DNA of 64,000 nucleotides, taken from the NCBI GenBank assembly GCA_964036045.1, contig OZ038382.1:42424090-42488089 (forward strand). Reading direction: 5' to 3'. Position numbers and translations under genes: made by a program. The DNA comes from Eutreptiella sp. 'Long Island Sound 2002' (taxonomy: Eukaryota > Euglenozoa > Euglenophyceae > Eutreptiales > Eutreptiaceae). Every line of letters starts with the position of its first letter. Positions within the stretch are counted from its first letter, which is position 1. Below are positions 13,001 through 25,572 of this stretch, in pieces. The notes beneath the pieces are model-generated. The model saw only the letters and a list, made by a program, of their open reading frames with translations, searched no databases and was not told the origin of the DNA.

Positions 13001-16000
13001 TGACAGAAAGTCCCCAATTTAATTTTGAGATATTGTGTCAGCAAGTATCACCACACTTCATTATGAAAGCACCTGGCTCTCACACCAAGCCATACCATAC
13101 CATGCCAAGCCAAGCCAGCCATGCCTTGGCTTGACGAGACGAGGCGAGCGAGCGCGCGCGCGCGGGGGTGGCGGGGGGTGCAATGGCAGTGTGGGTGTGT
13201 GGTGGCAGTGGACCAGAGCGAAAACTTCAACGGGTAGGGCGAAAGGTGCCACTTTACGAAAGCACGTGTACAGCCTAGCCAACCACCACGCAGCAACCTG
13301 AAAATCCAATAAATGTGGCGTACCAAAATGAAACTTTTTTGCAAAAATATGGAACACGCCCCTTCTAAATTTTCTTCTAATGCCTTCACGGAACGCTGAA
13401 GGGGGAGCTGCAATAACTTGACAGAAAGTCCCGAATTCAATTTTGAGATATTGTGTCGGCAAGTATCACCACACTTCATTATGAAAGCACCTGGCTCTCA
13501 CACCAAGCCATACCATACCATGCCAAGCCAAGCCAGCCATGCCTTGGCTTGACGAGACGAGGCGAGCGAGCGCGCGCGCGCGGGGGTGGCGGGGGGTGCA
13601 ATGGCAGTGTGGGTGTGTGGTGGCAGTGGACCAGAGCCAAAACTTCAACGGGTAGGGCGAAAGGTGCCACTTTACGAAAGCACGCGTACAGCCTAGCCAA
13701 CCACCACGCAGCAACCTGAAAATCCAATAAATGTGGCGTACCAAAATGAAACTTTTTTGCCAAAATATGGAACATGCCCCTTCTAAATTTTCTTCTAATG
13801 CCTTCCCGCAACGCTGAAGGGGGAGCTGCAATAACTTGACAGAAAGTCCCGAATTCAATTTTGAGATATTGTGTCGGCAAGTATCACCACACTTCATTAT
13901 GAAAGCACCTGGCTCTCACACCAAGCCATACCATACCATGCCAAGCCAAGCCAGCCATGCCTTGGCTTGACGAGACGAGGCGAGCGAGCGCGCGCGCGCG
14001 GGGGTGGCGGGGGGTGCAATGGCAGTGTGGGTGTGTGGTGGCAGTGGACCAGAGCAAAAACTTCAACAGGTAGGGCGAAAGGTGCCACTTTACGAAAGCA
14101 CGCGTACAGCCTAGCCAACCACCACGCAGCAACCTGAAAATCCAATAAATGTGGCGTACCAAAATGAAACTTTTTTGCAAAAATATGGAACATGCCCCTT
14201 CTAAATTTTCTTCTAATGCCTTCCCGGAACGCTGAAGGGGGAGCTGCAATAACTTGACAGAAAGTCCCGAATTCAATTTTGAGATATTGTGTCGGCAAGT
14301 ATCACCACACTTCATTATGAAAGCACCTGGCTCTCACACCAAGCCATACCATACCATGCCAAGCCAAGCCAGCCATGCCTTGGCTTGACGAGACGAGGCG
14401 AGCGAGCGCGCGCGCGCGGGGGTGGCGGGGGGTGCAATGGCAGTGTGGGTGTGTGGTGGCAGTGGACCAGAGCGAAAACTTCAACGGGTAGGGCGAAAGG
14501 TGCCACCTTACGAAAGCACGCGTACAGCCTAGCCAACCACCACGCAGCAACCTGAAAATCCAATAAATGTGGCGTACCAAAATGAAATTTTCTTGCAAAA
14601 ATATGGAACATGCCCCTTCTAAATTTTCTTCTAATGCCTTCCCGGAACGCTGAAGGGGGAGCTGCAATAACTTGACAGAAAGTCCCGAATTCAATTTTGA
14701 GATGTTGTGTCGGCAAGTATCACCACACTTCATTATGAAAGCACCTGGCTCTCACACCAAGCCATACCATACCATGCCAAGCCAAGCCAGCCATGCCTTG
14801 GCTTGACGAGACGAGGCGAGCGAGCGCGCGCGCGCGGGGGTGGCGGGGGGTGCAATGGCAGTGTGGGTGTGTGGTGGCAGTGGACCAGAGCGAAAACTTC
14901 AACGGGTAGGGCGAAAGGTGCCACTTTACGAAAGCACGCGTACAGCCTAGCCAACCACCACGCAGCAACCTGAAAATCCAATAAATGTGGCGTACCAAAA
15001 TGAAACTTTTTTGCAAAAATATGGAACATGCCCCTTCTAAATTTTCTTCTAATGCCTTCTCGGAACGCTGAAGGGGGAGCTGCAAAAAATTGACAGAAAG
15101 TCCCGAATTTAATTTTGAGATATTGTGTCGGCAAGTATCACCACACTTCATTATGAAAGCACCTGGCTCTCACACCAAGCCATACCATACCATGCCAAGC
15201 CAAGCCAGCCATGCCTTGGCTTGACGAGACGAGGCGAGCGAGCGCGCGCGCGCGGGGGTGGCGGGGGGTGCAATGGCAGTGTGGGTGTGTGGTGGCAGTG
15301 GACCAGAGCGAAAACTTCAACGGGTAGGGCGAAAGGTGCCACTTTACGAAAGCACGCGTACAGCCTAGCCAACCACCACGCAGCAACCTGAAAATCCAAT
15401 AAATGTGGCGTACCAAAATGAAACTTTTTTGCAAAAATATGGAACATGCCCCTTCTAAGTTTTCTTCTAATGCCTTCCCGGAACGCTGAAGGGGGAGCTG
15501 CAATAACTTGACAGAAAGTCCCGAATTCAATTTTGAGATATTGTGTCGGCAAGTATCACCACACTTCATTATGAAAGCACCTGGCTCTCACACCAAGCCA
15601 TACCATACCATGCCAAGCCAAGCCAGCCATGCCTTGGCTTGACGAGACGAGGCGAGCGAGCGCGCGCGCGCGGGGGTGGCGGGGGGTGCAATGGCAGTGT
15701 GGGTGTGTGGTGGCAGTGGACCAGAGCGAAAACTTCAACGGGTAGGGCGAAAGGTGCCACTTTACGAAAGCACGCGTACAGCCTAGCCAACCACCACGCA
15801 GCAACCTGAAAATCCAATAAATGTGGCGTACCAAAATGAAACTTTTTTGCAAAAATATGGAACATGCCCCTTCTAAATTTTCTTCTAATGCCTTCCCGGA
15901 ACGCTGAAGGGGGAGCTGCAAAAAATTGACAGAAAGTCCCGAATTCAATTTTGAGATATTGTGTCGGCAAGTATCACCACACTTCATTATGAAAGCACCT

Positions 16001-17631
16001 GGCTCTCACACCAAGCCATACCATACCATGCCAAGCCAAGCCAGCCATGCCTTGGCTTGACGAGACAAGGCGAGCGAGCGCGCGCGCGCGGGGGTGGCGG
16101 GGGGTGCAATGGCAGTGTGGGTGTGTGGTGGCAGTGGACCAGAGCGAAAACTTCAACGGGTAGGGCGAAAGGTGCCACTTTACGAAAGCACGCGTACAGC
16201 CTAGCCAACCACCACGCAGCAACCTGAAAATCCAATAAATGTGGCGTACCAAAATGAAACTTTTTTGCAAAAATATGGAACATGCCCCTTCTAAATTTTC
16301 TTCTAATGCCTTCCCGGAACGCTGAAGGGGGAGCTGCAATAACTTGACAGAAAGTCCCGAATTCAATTTTGAGATATTGTGTCGGCAAGTATCACCACTA
16401 TTCATTATGAAAGCACCTGGCTCTCACACCAAGCCATACCATACCATGCCAAGCCAAGCCAGCCATGCCTTGGCTTGACGAGACGAGGCGAGCGAGCGCG
16501 CGCGCGCGGGGGTGGCGGGGGGTGCAATGGCAGTGTGGCTGTGTGGTGGCAGTGGACCAGAGCAAAAACTTCAACGGGTAGGGCGAAAGGTGCCACTTTA
16601 CGAAAGCACGCGTACAGCCTAGCCAACCACCACGCAGCAACCTGAAAATCCAATAAATGTGGCGTACCAAAATGAAACTTTTTTGCAAAAATATGGAACA
16701 TGCCCCTTCTAAATTTTCTTCTAATGCCTTCCCGGAACGCTGAAGGGGGAGCTGCAATAACTTGACAGAAAGTCCCGAATTCAATTTTGAGATATTGTGT
16801 CGGCAAGTATCACCACACTTCATTATGAAAGCACCTGGCTCTCACACCAAGCCATACCATACCATGCCAAGCCAAGCCAGCCATACCTTGGCTTGACGAG
16901 ACGAGGCGAGCGAGCGCGCGCGCGCGGGGGTGGCGGGGGGTGCAATGGCAGTGTGGGTGTGTGGTGGCAGTGGACCAGAGCGAAAACTTCAACGGGTAGG
17001 GCGAAAGGTGCCACTTTACGAAAGCACGCGTACAGCCTAGCCAACCACCACGCAGCAACCTGAAAATCCAATAAATGTGGCGTACCAAAATGAAACTTTT
17101 TTGCAAAAATATGGAACATGCCCCTTCTAAATTTTCTTCTCATGCCTTCCCGGAACGCTGAAGGGGGAGCTGCAATAACTTGACAGAAAGTCCCGAATTC
17201 AATTTTGAGATATTGTGTCGGCAAGTATCACCACACTTCATTATGAAAGCACCTGGCTCTCACACCAAGCCATACCATACCATGCCGGGCAGGCCAGCCA
17301 TGCCTTGGCTTGACGAGACGAGGCGAGCGAGCGCGCGCGCGCGGGGGTGGCGGGGGGTGCAATGGCAGTGTGGGTGTGTGGTGGCAGTGGACCAGAGCGA
17401 AAACTTCAACGGGTAGGGCGAAAGGTGCCACTTTACGAAAGCACGGGTACAGCCTAGCCAACCACCACGCAGCAACCTGAAAATTCAATAAATGTGGCGT
17501 ACCAAAATGAAACTTTTTTGCAAAAATATGGAACATGCCCCTTCTAAATTTTCTTCTAATGCCTTCCCGGAACGCTGAAGGGGGAGCTGCAAAAACTTGA
17601 CAGAAAGTCCCGAATTCAATTTTGAGATATT

Positions 17632-19303
17632 GTGTCGGCAAGTATCACCACACTTCATTATGAAAGCACCTGGCTCTCACACCAAGCCATACCATACCAT
17701 GCCAAGCCAAGCCAGCCATGCCTTGGCTTGACGAGACGAGGCGAGCGAGCGCGCGCGCGCGGGGGTGGCGGGGGGTGCAATGGCAGTGTGAGTGTGTGGT
17801 GGCAGTGGACCAGAGCGAAAACTTCAACGGGTAGGGCGAAATGTGCCACTTTACGAAAGCACGCGTACAGCCTAGCCAACCACCACGCAGCAACCTGAAA
17901 ATCCAATAAATGTGGCGTACCAAAATGAAACTTTTTTGCAAAAATATGGAACATGCCCCTTCTAAATTTTCTTCTAATGCCTTCCCGGAACGCTGAAGGG
18001 GGAGCTGCAAAAAATTGACAGAAAGTCCCGAATTCAATTTTGAGATATTGTGTCGGCAAGTATCACCACACTTCATTATGAAAGCACCTGGCTCTCACAC
18101 CAAGCCATACCATACCATGCCAAGCCAAGCCAGCCATGCCTTGGCTTGACGAGACGAGGCGAGCGAGCGCGCGCGCGCGGGGGTGGCGGGGGGTGCAATG
18201 GCAGTGTGGGTGTGTGGTGGCAGTGGACCAGAGCGAAAACTTCAACGGGTAGGGCGAAAGGTGCCACTTTACGAAAGCACGCGTACAGCCTAGCCAACCA
18301 CCACGCAGCAACCTGAAAATCCAATAAATGTGGCGTACCAAAATGAAACTTTTTTGCGAAAATATGGAACATGCCCCTTCTAAATTTTCTTCTAATGCCT
18401 TCCCGGAACGCTGAAGGGGGAGCTGCAATAACTTGACAGAAAGTCCCGAATTCAATTTTGAGATATTGTGTCGGCAAGTATCACCACACTTCATTATGAA
18501 AGCACCTGGCTCTCACACCAAGCCATACCATACCATGCCAAGCCAAGCCAGCCATGCCTTGGCTTGACGAGACGAGGCGAGCGAGCGCGCGCGCGCGGGG
18601 GTGGCGGGGGGTGCAATGGCAGTGTGAGTGTGTGGTGGCAGTGGACCAGAGCGAAAACTTCAACGGGTAGGGCGAAATGTGCCACTTTACGAAAGCACGC
18701 GTACAGCCTAGCCAACCACCACGCAGCAACCTGAAAATCCAATAAATGTGGCGTACCAAAATGAAACTTTTTTGCAAAAATATGGAACATGCCCCTTCTA
18801 AATTTTCTTCTAATGCCTTCCCGGAACGCTGAAGGGGGAGCTGCAAAAAATTGACAGAAAGTCCCGAATTCAATTTTGAGATATTGTGTCGGCAAGTATC
18901 ACCACACTTCATTATGAAAGCACCTGGCTCTCACACCAAGCCATACCATACCATGCCAAGCCAAGCCAGCCATGCCTTGGCTTGACGAGACGAGGCGAGC
19001 GAGCGCGCGCGCGCGGGGGTGGCGGGGGGTGCAATGGCAGTGTGGGTGTGTGGTGGCAGTGGACCAGAGCGAAAACTTCAACGGGTAGGGCGAAAGGTGC
19101 CACTTTACGAAAGCACGCGTACAGCCTAGCCAACCACCACGCAGCAACCTGAAAATCCAATAAATGTGGCGTACCAAAATGAAACTTTTTTGCGAAAATA
19201 TGGAACATGCCCCTTCTAAATTTTCTTCTAATGCCTTCCCGGAACGCTGAAGGGGGAGCTGCAATAACTTGACAGAAAGTCCCGAATTCAATTTTGAGAT
19301 ATT
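17632..19303 (+). repeat. dimeric higher-order repeat, 2 x 836 bp
   Basis: The units starting near 17632 and 18468 share GTGTGAGTGTG, GCGAAATGTGCC and GCAAAAAATTGAC. The units starting near 18050 and 18886 share TTTTTTGCGAAAAT. Each marker recurs after 836 bp, so a two-unit block was duplicated as a block. The variant ACCACTATTCAT at 19320 otherwise occurs only near 16394. Confidence 0.8.
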
Positions 19304-20974
19304 GTGTCGGCAAGTATCACCACTATTCATTATGAAAGCACCTGGCTCTCACACCAAGCCATACCATACCATGCCAAGCCAAGCCAGCCATGCCTTGGCT
19401 TGACGAGACGAGGCGAGCGAGCGCGCGCGCGCGGGGGTGGCGGGGGGTGCAATGGCAGTGTGGGTGTGTGGTGGCAGTGGACCAGAGCGAAAACTTCAAC
19501 GGGTAGGGCGAAAGGTGCCACTTTACGAAAGCACGCGTACAGTCTAGCCAACCACCCCGCAGCAACCTGAAAATCCAATAAATGTGGCGTACCAAAATGA
19601 AACTTTTTTGCAAAAATATGGAACATGCCCCTTCTAAATTTTCTTCTAATGCCTTCCCGGAACGCTGAAGGGGGAGCTGCAATAACTTGACAGAAAGTCC
19701 CGAATTCAATTTTGAGATATTGTGTCGGCCAGTATCACCACACTTCATTATGAAAGCACCTGGCTCTCACACCAAGCCATACCATACCATGCCAAGCCAA
19801 GCCAGCCATGCCTTGGCTTGACGAGACGAGGCGAGCGAGCGCGCGCGCGCGGGGGTGGCGGGGGGTGCAATGGCAGTGTGGGTGTGTGGTGGCAGTGGAC
19901 CAGAGCGAAAACTTCAACGGGTAGGGCGAAAGGTGCCACTTTACGAAAGCACGCGTACAGCCTAGCCAACCACCACGCAGCAACCTGAAAATCCAATAAA
20001 TGTGGCGTACCAAAATGAAACTTTTTTGCAAAAATATGGAACATGCCCCTTCTAAATTTTCTTCTCATGCCTTCCCGGAACGCTGAAGGGGTGCTGCAAT
20101 AACTTGACAGAAAGTCCCGAATTCATTTTTGAGATATTGTGTCGGCAAGTATCACCACACTTCATTATGAAAGCACCTGGCTCTCACACCAAGCCATACC
20201 ATACCATGCCAAGCCAAGCCCCCCATGCCTTGGCTTGACGAGACGAGGCGAGCGAGCGCGCGCGCGCGGGGGTGGCGGGGGGTGCAATGGCAGTGTGGGT
20301 GTGTGGTGGCAGTGGACCAGAGCGAAAACTTCAACGGGTAGGGCGAAAGGTGCCACTTTACGAAAGCACGCGCACAGCCTAGCCAACCACCACGCAGCAA
20401 CCTGAAAATCCAATAAATGTGGCGTACCAAAATGAAACTTTTTTGCAAAAATATGGAACATGCCCCTTCTAAATTTTCTTCTAATGCCTTCCCGGAACGC
20501 TGAAGGGGGAGCTGCAAAAACTTGACAGAAAGTCCCGAATTCAATTTTGAGATATTGTGTCGGCAAGTATCACCACACTTCATTATGAAAGCACCCGGCT
20601 CTCACACCAAGCCATACCATACCATGCCAAGCCAAGCCAGCCATGCCTTGGCTTGACGAGACGAGGCGTACGAGCGCGCGCGCGCGGGGATGGCGGGGGG
20701 TGCAATGGCAGTGTGGGTGTGTGGTGGCAGTGGACCAGAGCGAAAACTTCAACGGGTAGGGCGAAAGGTGCCACTTTACGAAAGCACGCGTACAGCCTAG
20801 CCAACCACCACGCAGCAACCTGAAAATCCAATAAATGTGGCGTACCAAAATGAAACTTTTTTGCAAAAATATGGAACATGCCCCTTCTAAATTTTCTTCT
20901 AATGCTTTCCCGGAACGCTGAAGGGGGAGCTGCAATAACTTGACAGAAAGTCCTGAATTCAATTTTGAGATATT

Positions 20975-23900
20975 GTGTCGGCAAGTATCACCACACTTCA
21001 TTATGAAAGCACCTGGCTCTCACACCAAGCCATACCATACCATGCCAAGCCAAGCCAGCCATGCCTTGGCTTGACGAGACGAGGCGAGCGAGCGCGCGCG
21101 CGCAGGGGTGGCGGGGGGTGCAATGGCAGTGTGGGTGTGTGGTGGCAGTGGACCAGAGCGAAAGTTTCAACGGGTAGGGCCAAAGGTGCCACTTTACGAA
21201 AGCACGCGTACAGCCTAGCCAACCACCACGCAGCAACCTGAAAATCCAATAAATGTGGCGTACCAAAATGAAACTTTTTTGCAAAAATATGGAACATGCC
21301 CCTTCTAAATTTTCTTCTCATGCCTTCCCGGAACGCTGAAGGGGGAGCTGCAATAACTTGACAGAAAGTCCCGAATTCAATTTTGAGATATTGTGTCGGC
21401 AAGTATCACCACACTTCATTATGAAAGCACCTGGCTCTCACACCAAGCCATACCATACCATGCCAAGCCAAGCCAGCCATGCCTTGGCTTGACGAGAAGA
21501 GGCGAGCGAGCGCGCGCGCGCGGGGGTGGCGGGGGGTGCAATGGCAGTGTGGGTGTGTGGTGGCAGTGGACCAGAGCGAAAACTTCAACGGGTAGGGCGA
21601 AAGGTGCCACTTTACGAAGGCACGCGTACAGCCTAGCCAACCACCACGCAGCAACCTGAAAATCCAATAAATGTGGCGTACCAAAATGAAACTTTTTTGC
21701 AAAAATATGGAACATGCCACTTCTAAATTTTCTCCTAATGCCTTCCCGGAACGCTGAAGGGGGAGCTGCAAAAAATTGACAGAAAGTCCCGAATTCAATT
21801 TTGAGATATTGTGTCGGCAAGTATCACCACACTTCATTATGAAAGCACCTGGCTCTCACACCAAGCCATACCATACCATGCCAAGCCAAGCCAGCCATGC
21901 CTTGGCTTGACGAGACGAGGCGAGCGAGCGCGCGCGCGCAGGGGTGGCGGGGGGTGCAATGGCAGTGTGGGTGTGTGGTGGCAGTGGACCAGAGCGAAAA
22001 CTTCAACGGGTAGGGCCAAAGGTGCCACTTTACGAAAGCACGCGTACAGCCTAGCCAACCATCACGCAGCAACCTGAAAATCCAATAAATGTGCCGTACC
22101 AAAATGAAACTTTTTTGCAAAAATATGGAACACGCCCCTTCTAAAATTTCTTCTAATGCCTTCCCGGAACGCTGAAGGGGGAGCTGCAATAACTTGACAG
22201 AAAGTCCCGAATTCAATTTTGCGATATTGTGTCGGCAAGTATCACCACACTTCATTATGAAAGCACCTGGCTCTCACAGCAAGCCATACCATACCATGCC
22301 AAGGCAAGCCAGCCATGCCTTGGCTTGACGAGACGAGGCGAGCGAGCGCGCGCGCGCGGGGGTGGCGGGGGTTGCAATGGCAGTGTGGGTGTGTGGTGGC
22401 AGTGGACCAGAGCGAAAACTTCAACGGGTAGGGCGAAAGGTGCCACTTTACGAAAGCACGCGTACAGCCTAGCAAACCACCACGCAGCAACCTGAAAATC
22501 CAATAAATGTGGCGTACCAAAATGAAACTTTTTTGCAAAGATATGGAACATGCCCCTTCTAAATTTTCTTCTAATGCCTTCCCGGAACGCTGAAGGGGGA
22601 GCTGCAATAACTTGACAGAAAGTCCCGAATTCAATTTTGAGATATTGTGTCGGCAAGTATCACCACACTTCATTATGAAAGCACCTGGCTCTCACACCAA
22701 GCCATACCATACCATGCCAAGCCAAGCCAGCCATGCCTTGGCTTGATGAGACGAGGCGAGCGAGCGCGCGCGCGCGGGGGTGGCGGGGGGTGCAATGGCA
22801 GTGTGGGTGTGTGGTGGCAGTGGACCAGAGCCAAAGCTTCAACGGGTAGGGCGAAAGGTGCCACTTTACGAAAGCACGCGTACAGCCTAGCCAACCACCA
22901 CGCAGCAACCTGAAAATCCAATAAATGTGGCGTACCAAAATGAAACTTTTTTGCAAAAATATGGAACATGCCCCTTCTAAATTTTCTTCCAATTCCCTCC
23001 CGGAACGCTGAAGGGGGAGCTGCAAAAAATTGACAGAAAGTCCCGAATTCAATTTTGAGATATTGTGTCGGCAAGTATCACCACACTTCATTATGAAAGG
23101 ACCTGGCTCTCACACCAAGCCATACCATACCATGCCAAGCCAAGCCAGCCATGCCTTGGCTTGACGAGACGAGGCGAGCGAGCGCGCGCGCGCAGGGGTG
23201 GCGGGGGGTGCAATGGCAGTGTGGGTGTGTGGTGGCAGTGGACCAGAGCGAAAGTTTCAACGGGTAGGGCCAAAGGTGCCACTTTACGAAAGCACGCGTA
23301 CAGCCTAGCCAACCACCACGCAGCAACCTGAAAATCCAATAAATGTGGCGTACCAAAATGAAACTTTTTTGCAAAAATATGGAACATGCCCCTTCTAAAT
23401 TTTCTTCTCATGCCTTCCCGGAACGCTGAAGGGGGAGCTGCAATAACTTGCCAGAAAGTCCCGAATTCAATTTTGAGATATTGTGTCGGCAAGTATCACC
23501 ACACTTCATTATGAAAGCACCTGGCTCTCACACCAAGCCATACCATACCATGCCAAGCCAAGCCAGCCATGCCTTGGCTTGACGAGACGAGGCGAGCGAG
23601 CGCGCGCGCGCGGGGGTGGCGGGGGGTGCAATGGCAGTGTGGGTGTGTGGTGGCAGTGGACCAGAGCGAAAACTTCAACGGGTAGGGCGAAAGGTGCCAC
23701 TTTACGAAAGCACGCGTACAGCCTAGCCAACCACCACGCAGCAACCTGAAAATCCAATAAATGTGGCGTACCAAAATGAAACTTTTTTGCAAAAATATGG
23801 AACATGCCACTTCTAAATTTTCTTCTAATGCCTTCCCGGAACGCTGAAGGGGGAGCTGCAATAACTTGACAGAAAGTCCCGAATTCAATTTTGAGATATT

Positions 23901-25154
23901 GTGTCGGCAAGTATCACCACACTTCATTATGAAAGCACCTGGCTCTCACACCAAGCCATACCATACCATGCCAAGCCAAGCCAGCCATGCCTTGGCTTGA
24001 CGAGACGAGGCGAGCGAGCGCGCGCGCGCGGGGGTGGCGGGGGGTGCAATGGCAGTGTGGGTGTGTGGTGGCAGTGGACCAGAGCGAAAACTTCAACGGG
24101 TAGGGCCAAAGGTGCCACTTTACGAAAGCACGCGTACAGCCTAGCCAACCACCACGCAGCAACCTGAAAATCCAATAAATGTGGCGTACCAAAATGAAAC
24201 TTTTTTGCAAAAATATGGAACATGCCCCTTCTAAAATTTCTTCTAATGCCTTCCTGGAACGCTGAAGGGGGAGCTGCAATAACTTGACAGAAAGTCCCGA
24301 ATTCAATTTTGAGATATTGTGTCGGCAAGTATCACCACACTTCATTATGAAAGCACCTGGCTCTCACACCAAGCCATACCATACCATGCCAAGCCAAGCC
24401 AGCCATGCCTTGGCTTGACGAGACGAGGCGAGCGAGCGCGCGCGCGCGGGGTTGGCGGGGGTTGCAATGGCAGTGTGGGTGTGTGGTGGCAGTGGACCAG
24501 AGCGAAAACTTCAACGGGTAGGGCGAAAGGTGCCACTTTACGAAAGCACGCGTACAGCCTAGCCAACCACCACGCAGCAACCTGAAAATCCAATAAATGT
24601 GGCGTACCAAAATGAAACTTTTTTGCAAAGATATGGAACATGCCCCTTCTAAATTTTCTTCTAATGCCTTCCCGGAACGCTGAAGGGGGAGCTGCAATAA
24701 CTTGACAGAAAGTCCCGAATTCAATTTTGAGATATTGTGTCGGCAAGTATCACCACACTTCATTATGAAAGCACCTGGCTCTCACACCAAGCCATACCAT
24801 ACCATGCCAAGCCAAGCCAGCCATGCCTTGGCTTGACGAGACGAGGCGAGCGAGCGCGCGCGCGCGGGGGTGGCGGGGGGTGCAATGGCAGTGTGGGTGT
24901 GTGGTGGCAGTGGACCAGAGCCAAAACTTCAACGGGTAGGGCGAAAGGTGCCACTTTACGAAAGCACGCGTACAGCCTAGCCAACCACCACGCAGCAACC
25001 TGAAAATCCAATAAATGTGGCGTACCAAAATGAAACTTTTTTGCAAAGATATGGAACATGCCCCTTCTAAATTTTCTTCTAATGCCTTCCCGGAACGCTG
25101 AAGGGGGAGCTGCAATAACTTGACAGAAAGTCCCGAATTCAATTTTGAGATATT
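20975..25154 (+). repeat. pentameric higher-order repeat, 2 x 2090 bp
   Basis: Five consecutive units are repeated as a block. Unit 1 copies (20975, 23065) share CGCAGGGGTGG, AAAGTTTCAAC, GGGCCAAAGG and CTTCTCATGCC. Unit 2 copies share CATGCCACTTC. Unit 3 copies share GGGCCAAAGG and CTAAAATTTC. Unit 4 copies share GGGGGTTGCAATGG and TTGCAAAGATATGG. Unit 5 copies share CCAGAGCCAAA. All markers are 2090 bp apart. Private changes in each copy, such as GACGAGAAGA near 21491, show divergence since the duplication. Confidence 0.88.
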
Positions 25155-25572
25155 GTTTCGGCAAGTATCACCACACTTCATTATGAAAGCACCTGGCTCT
25201 CACACCAAGCCATACCATACCATGCCAAGCCAAGCCAGCCATGCCTTGGCTTGACGAGACGAGGCGAGCGAGCGCGCGCGCGCGGGGGTGGCGGGGGGTG
25301 CAATGGCAGTGTGGGTGTGTGGTGGCAGTGGACCAGAGCGAAAACTTCAACGGGTAGGGTGAAAGGTGCCACTTTACGAAAGCACGCGTACAGCCTAGCC
25401 AACCACCACGCAGCAACCTGAAAATCCAATAAATGTGGCGTACCAAAATGAAACTTTTTTGCAAAAATATGGAACATGCCCCGTCTAAGTTTTCTTCTAA
25501 TGCCTTCCCGGAACGCTGAAGGGGGAGCTGCAATAACTTGACAGAAAGTCCCGAATTCAATTTTGAGATATT

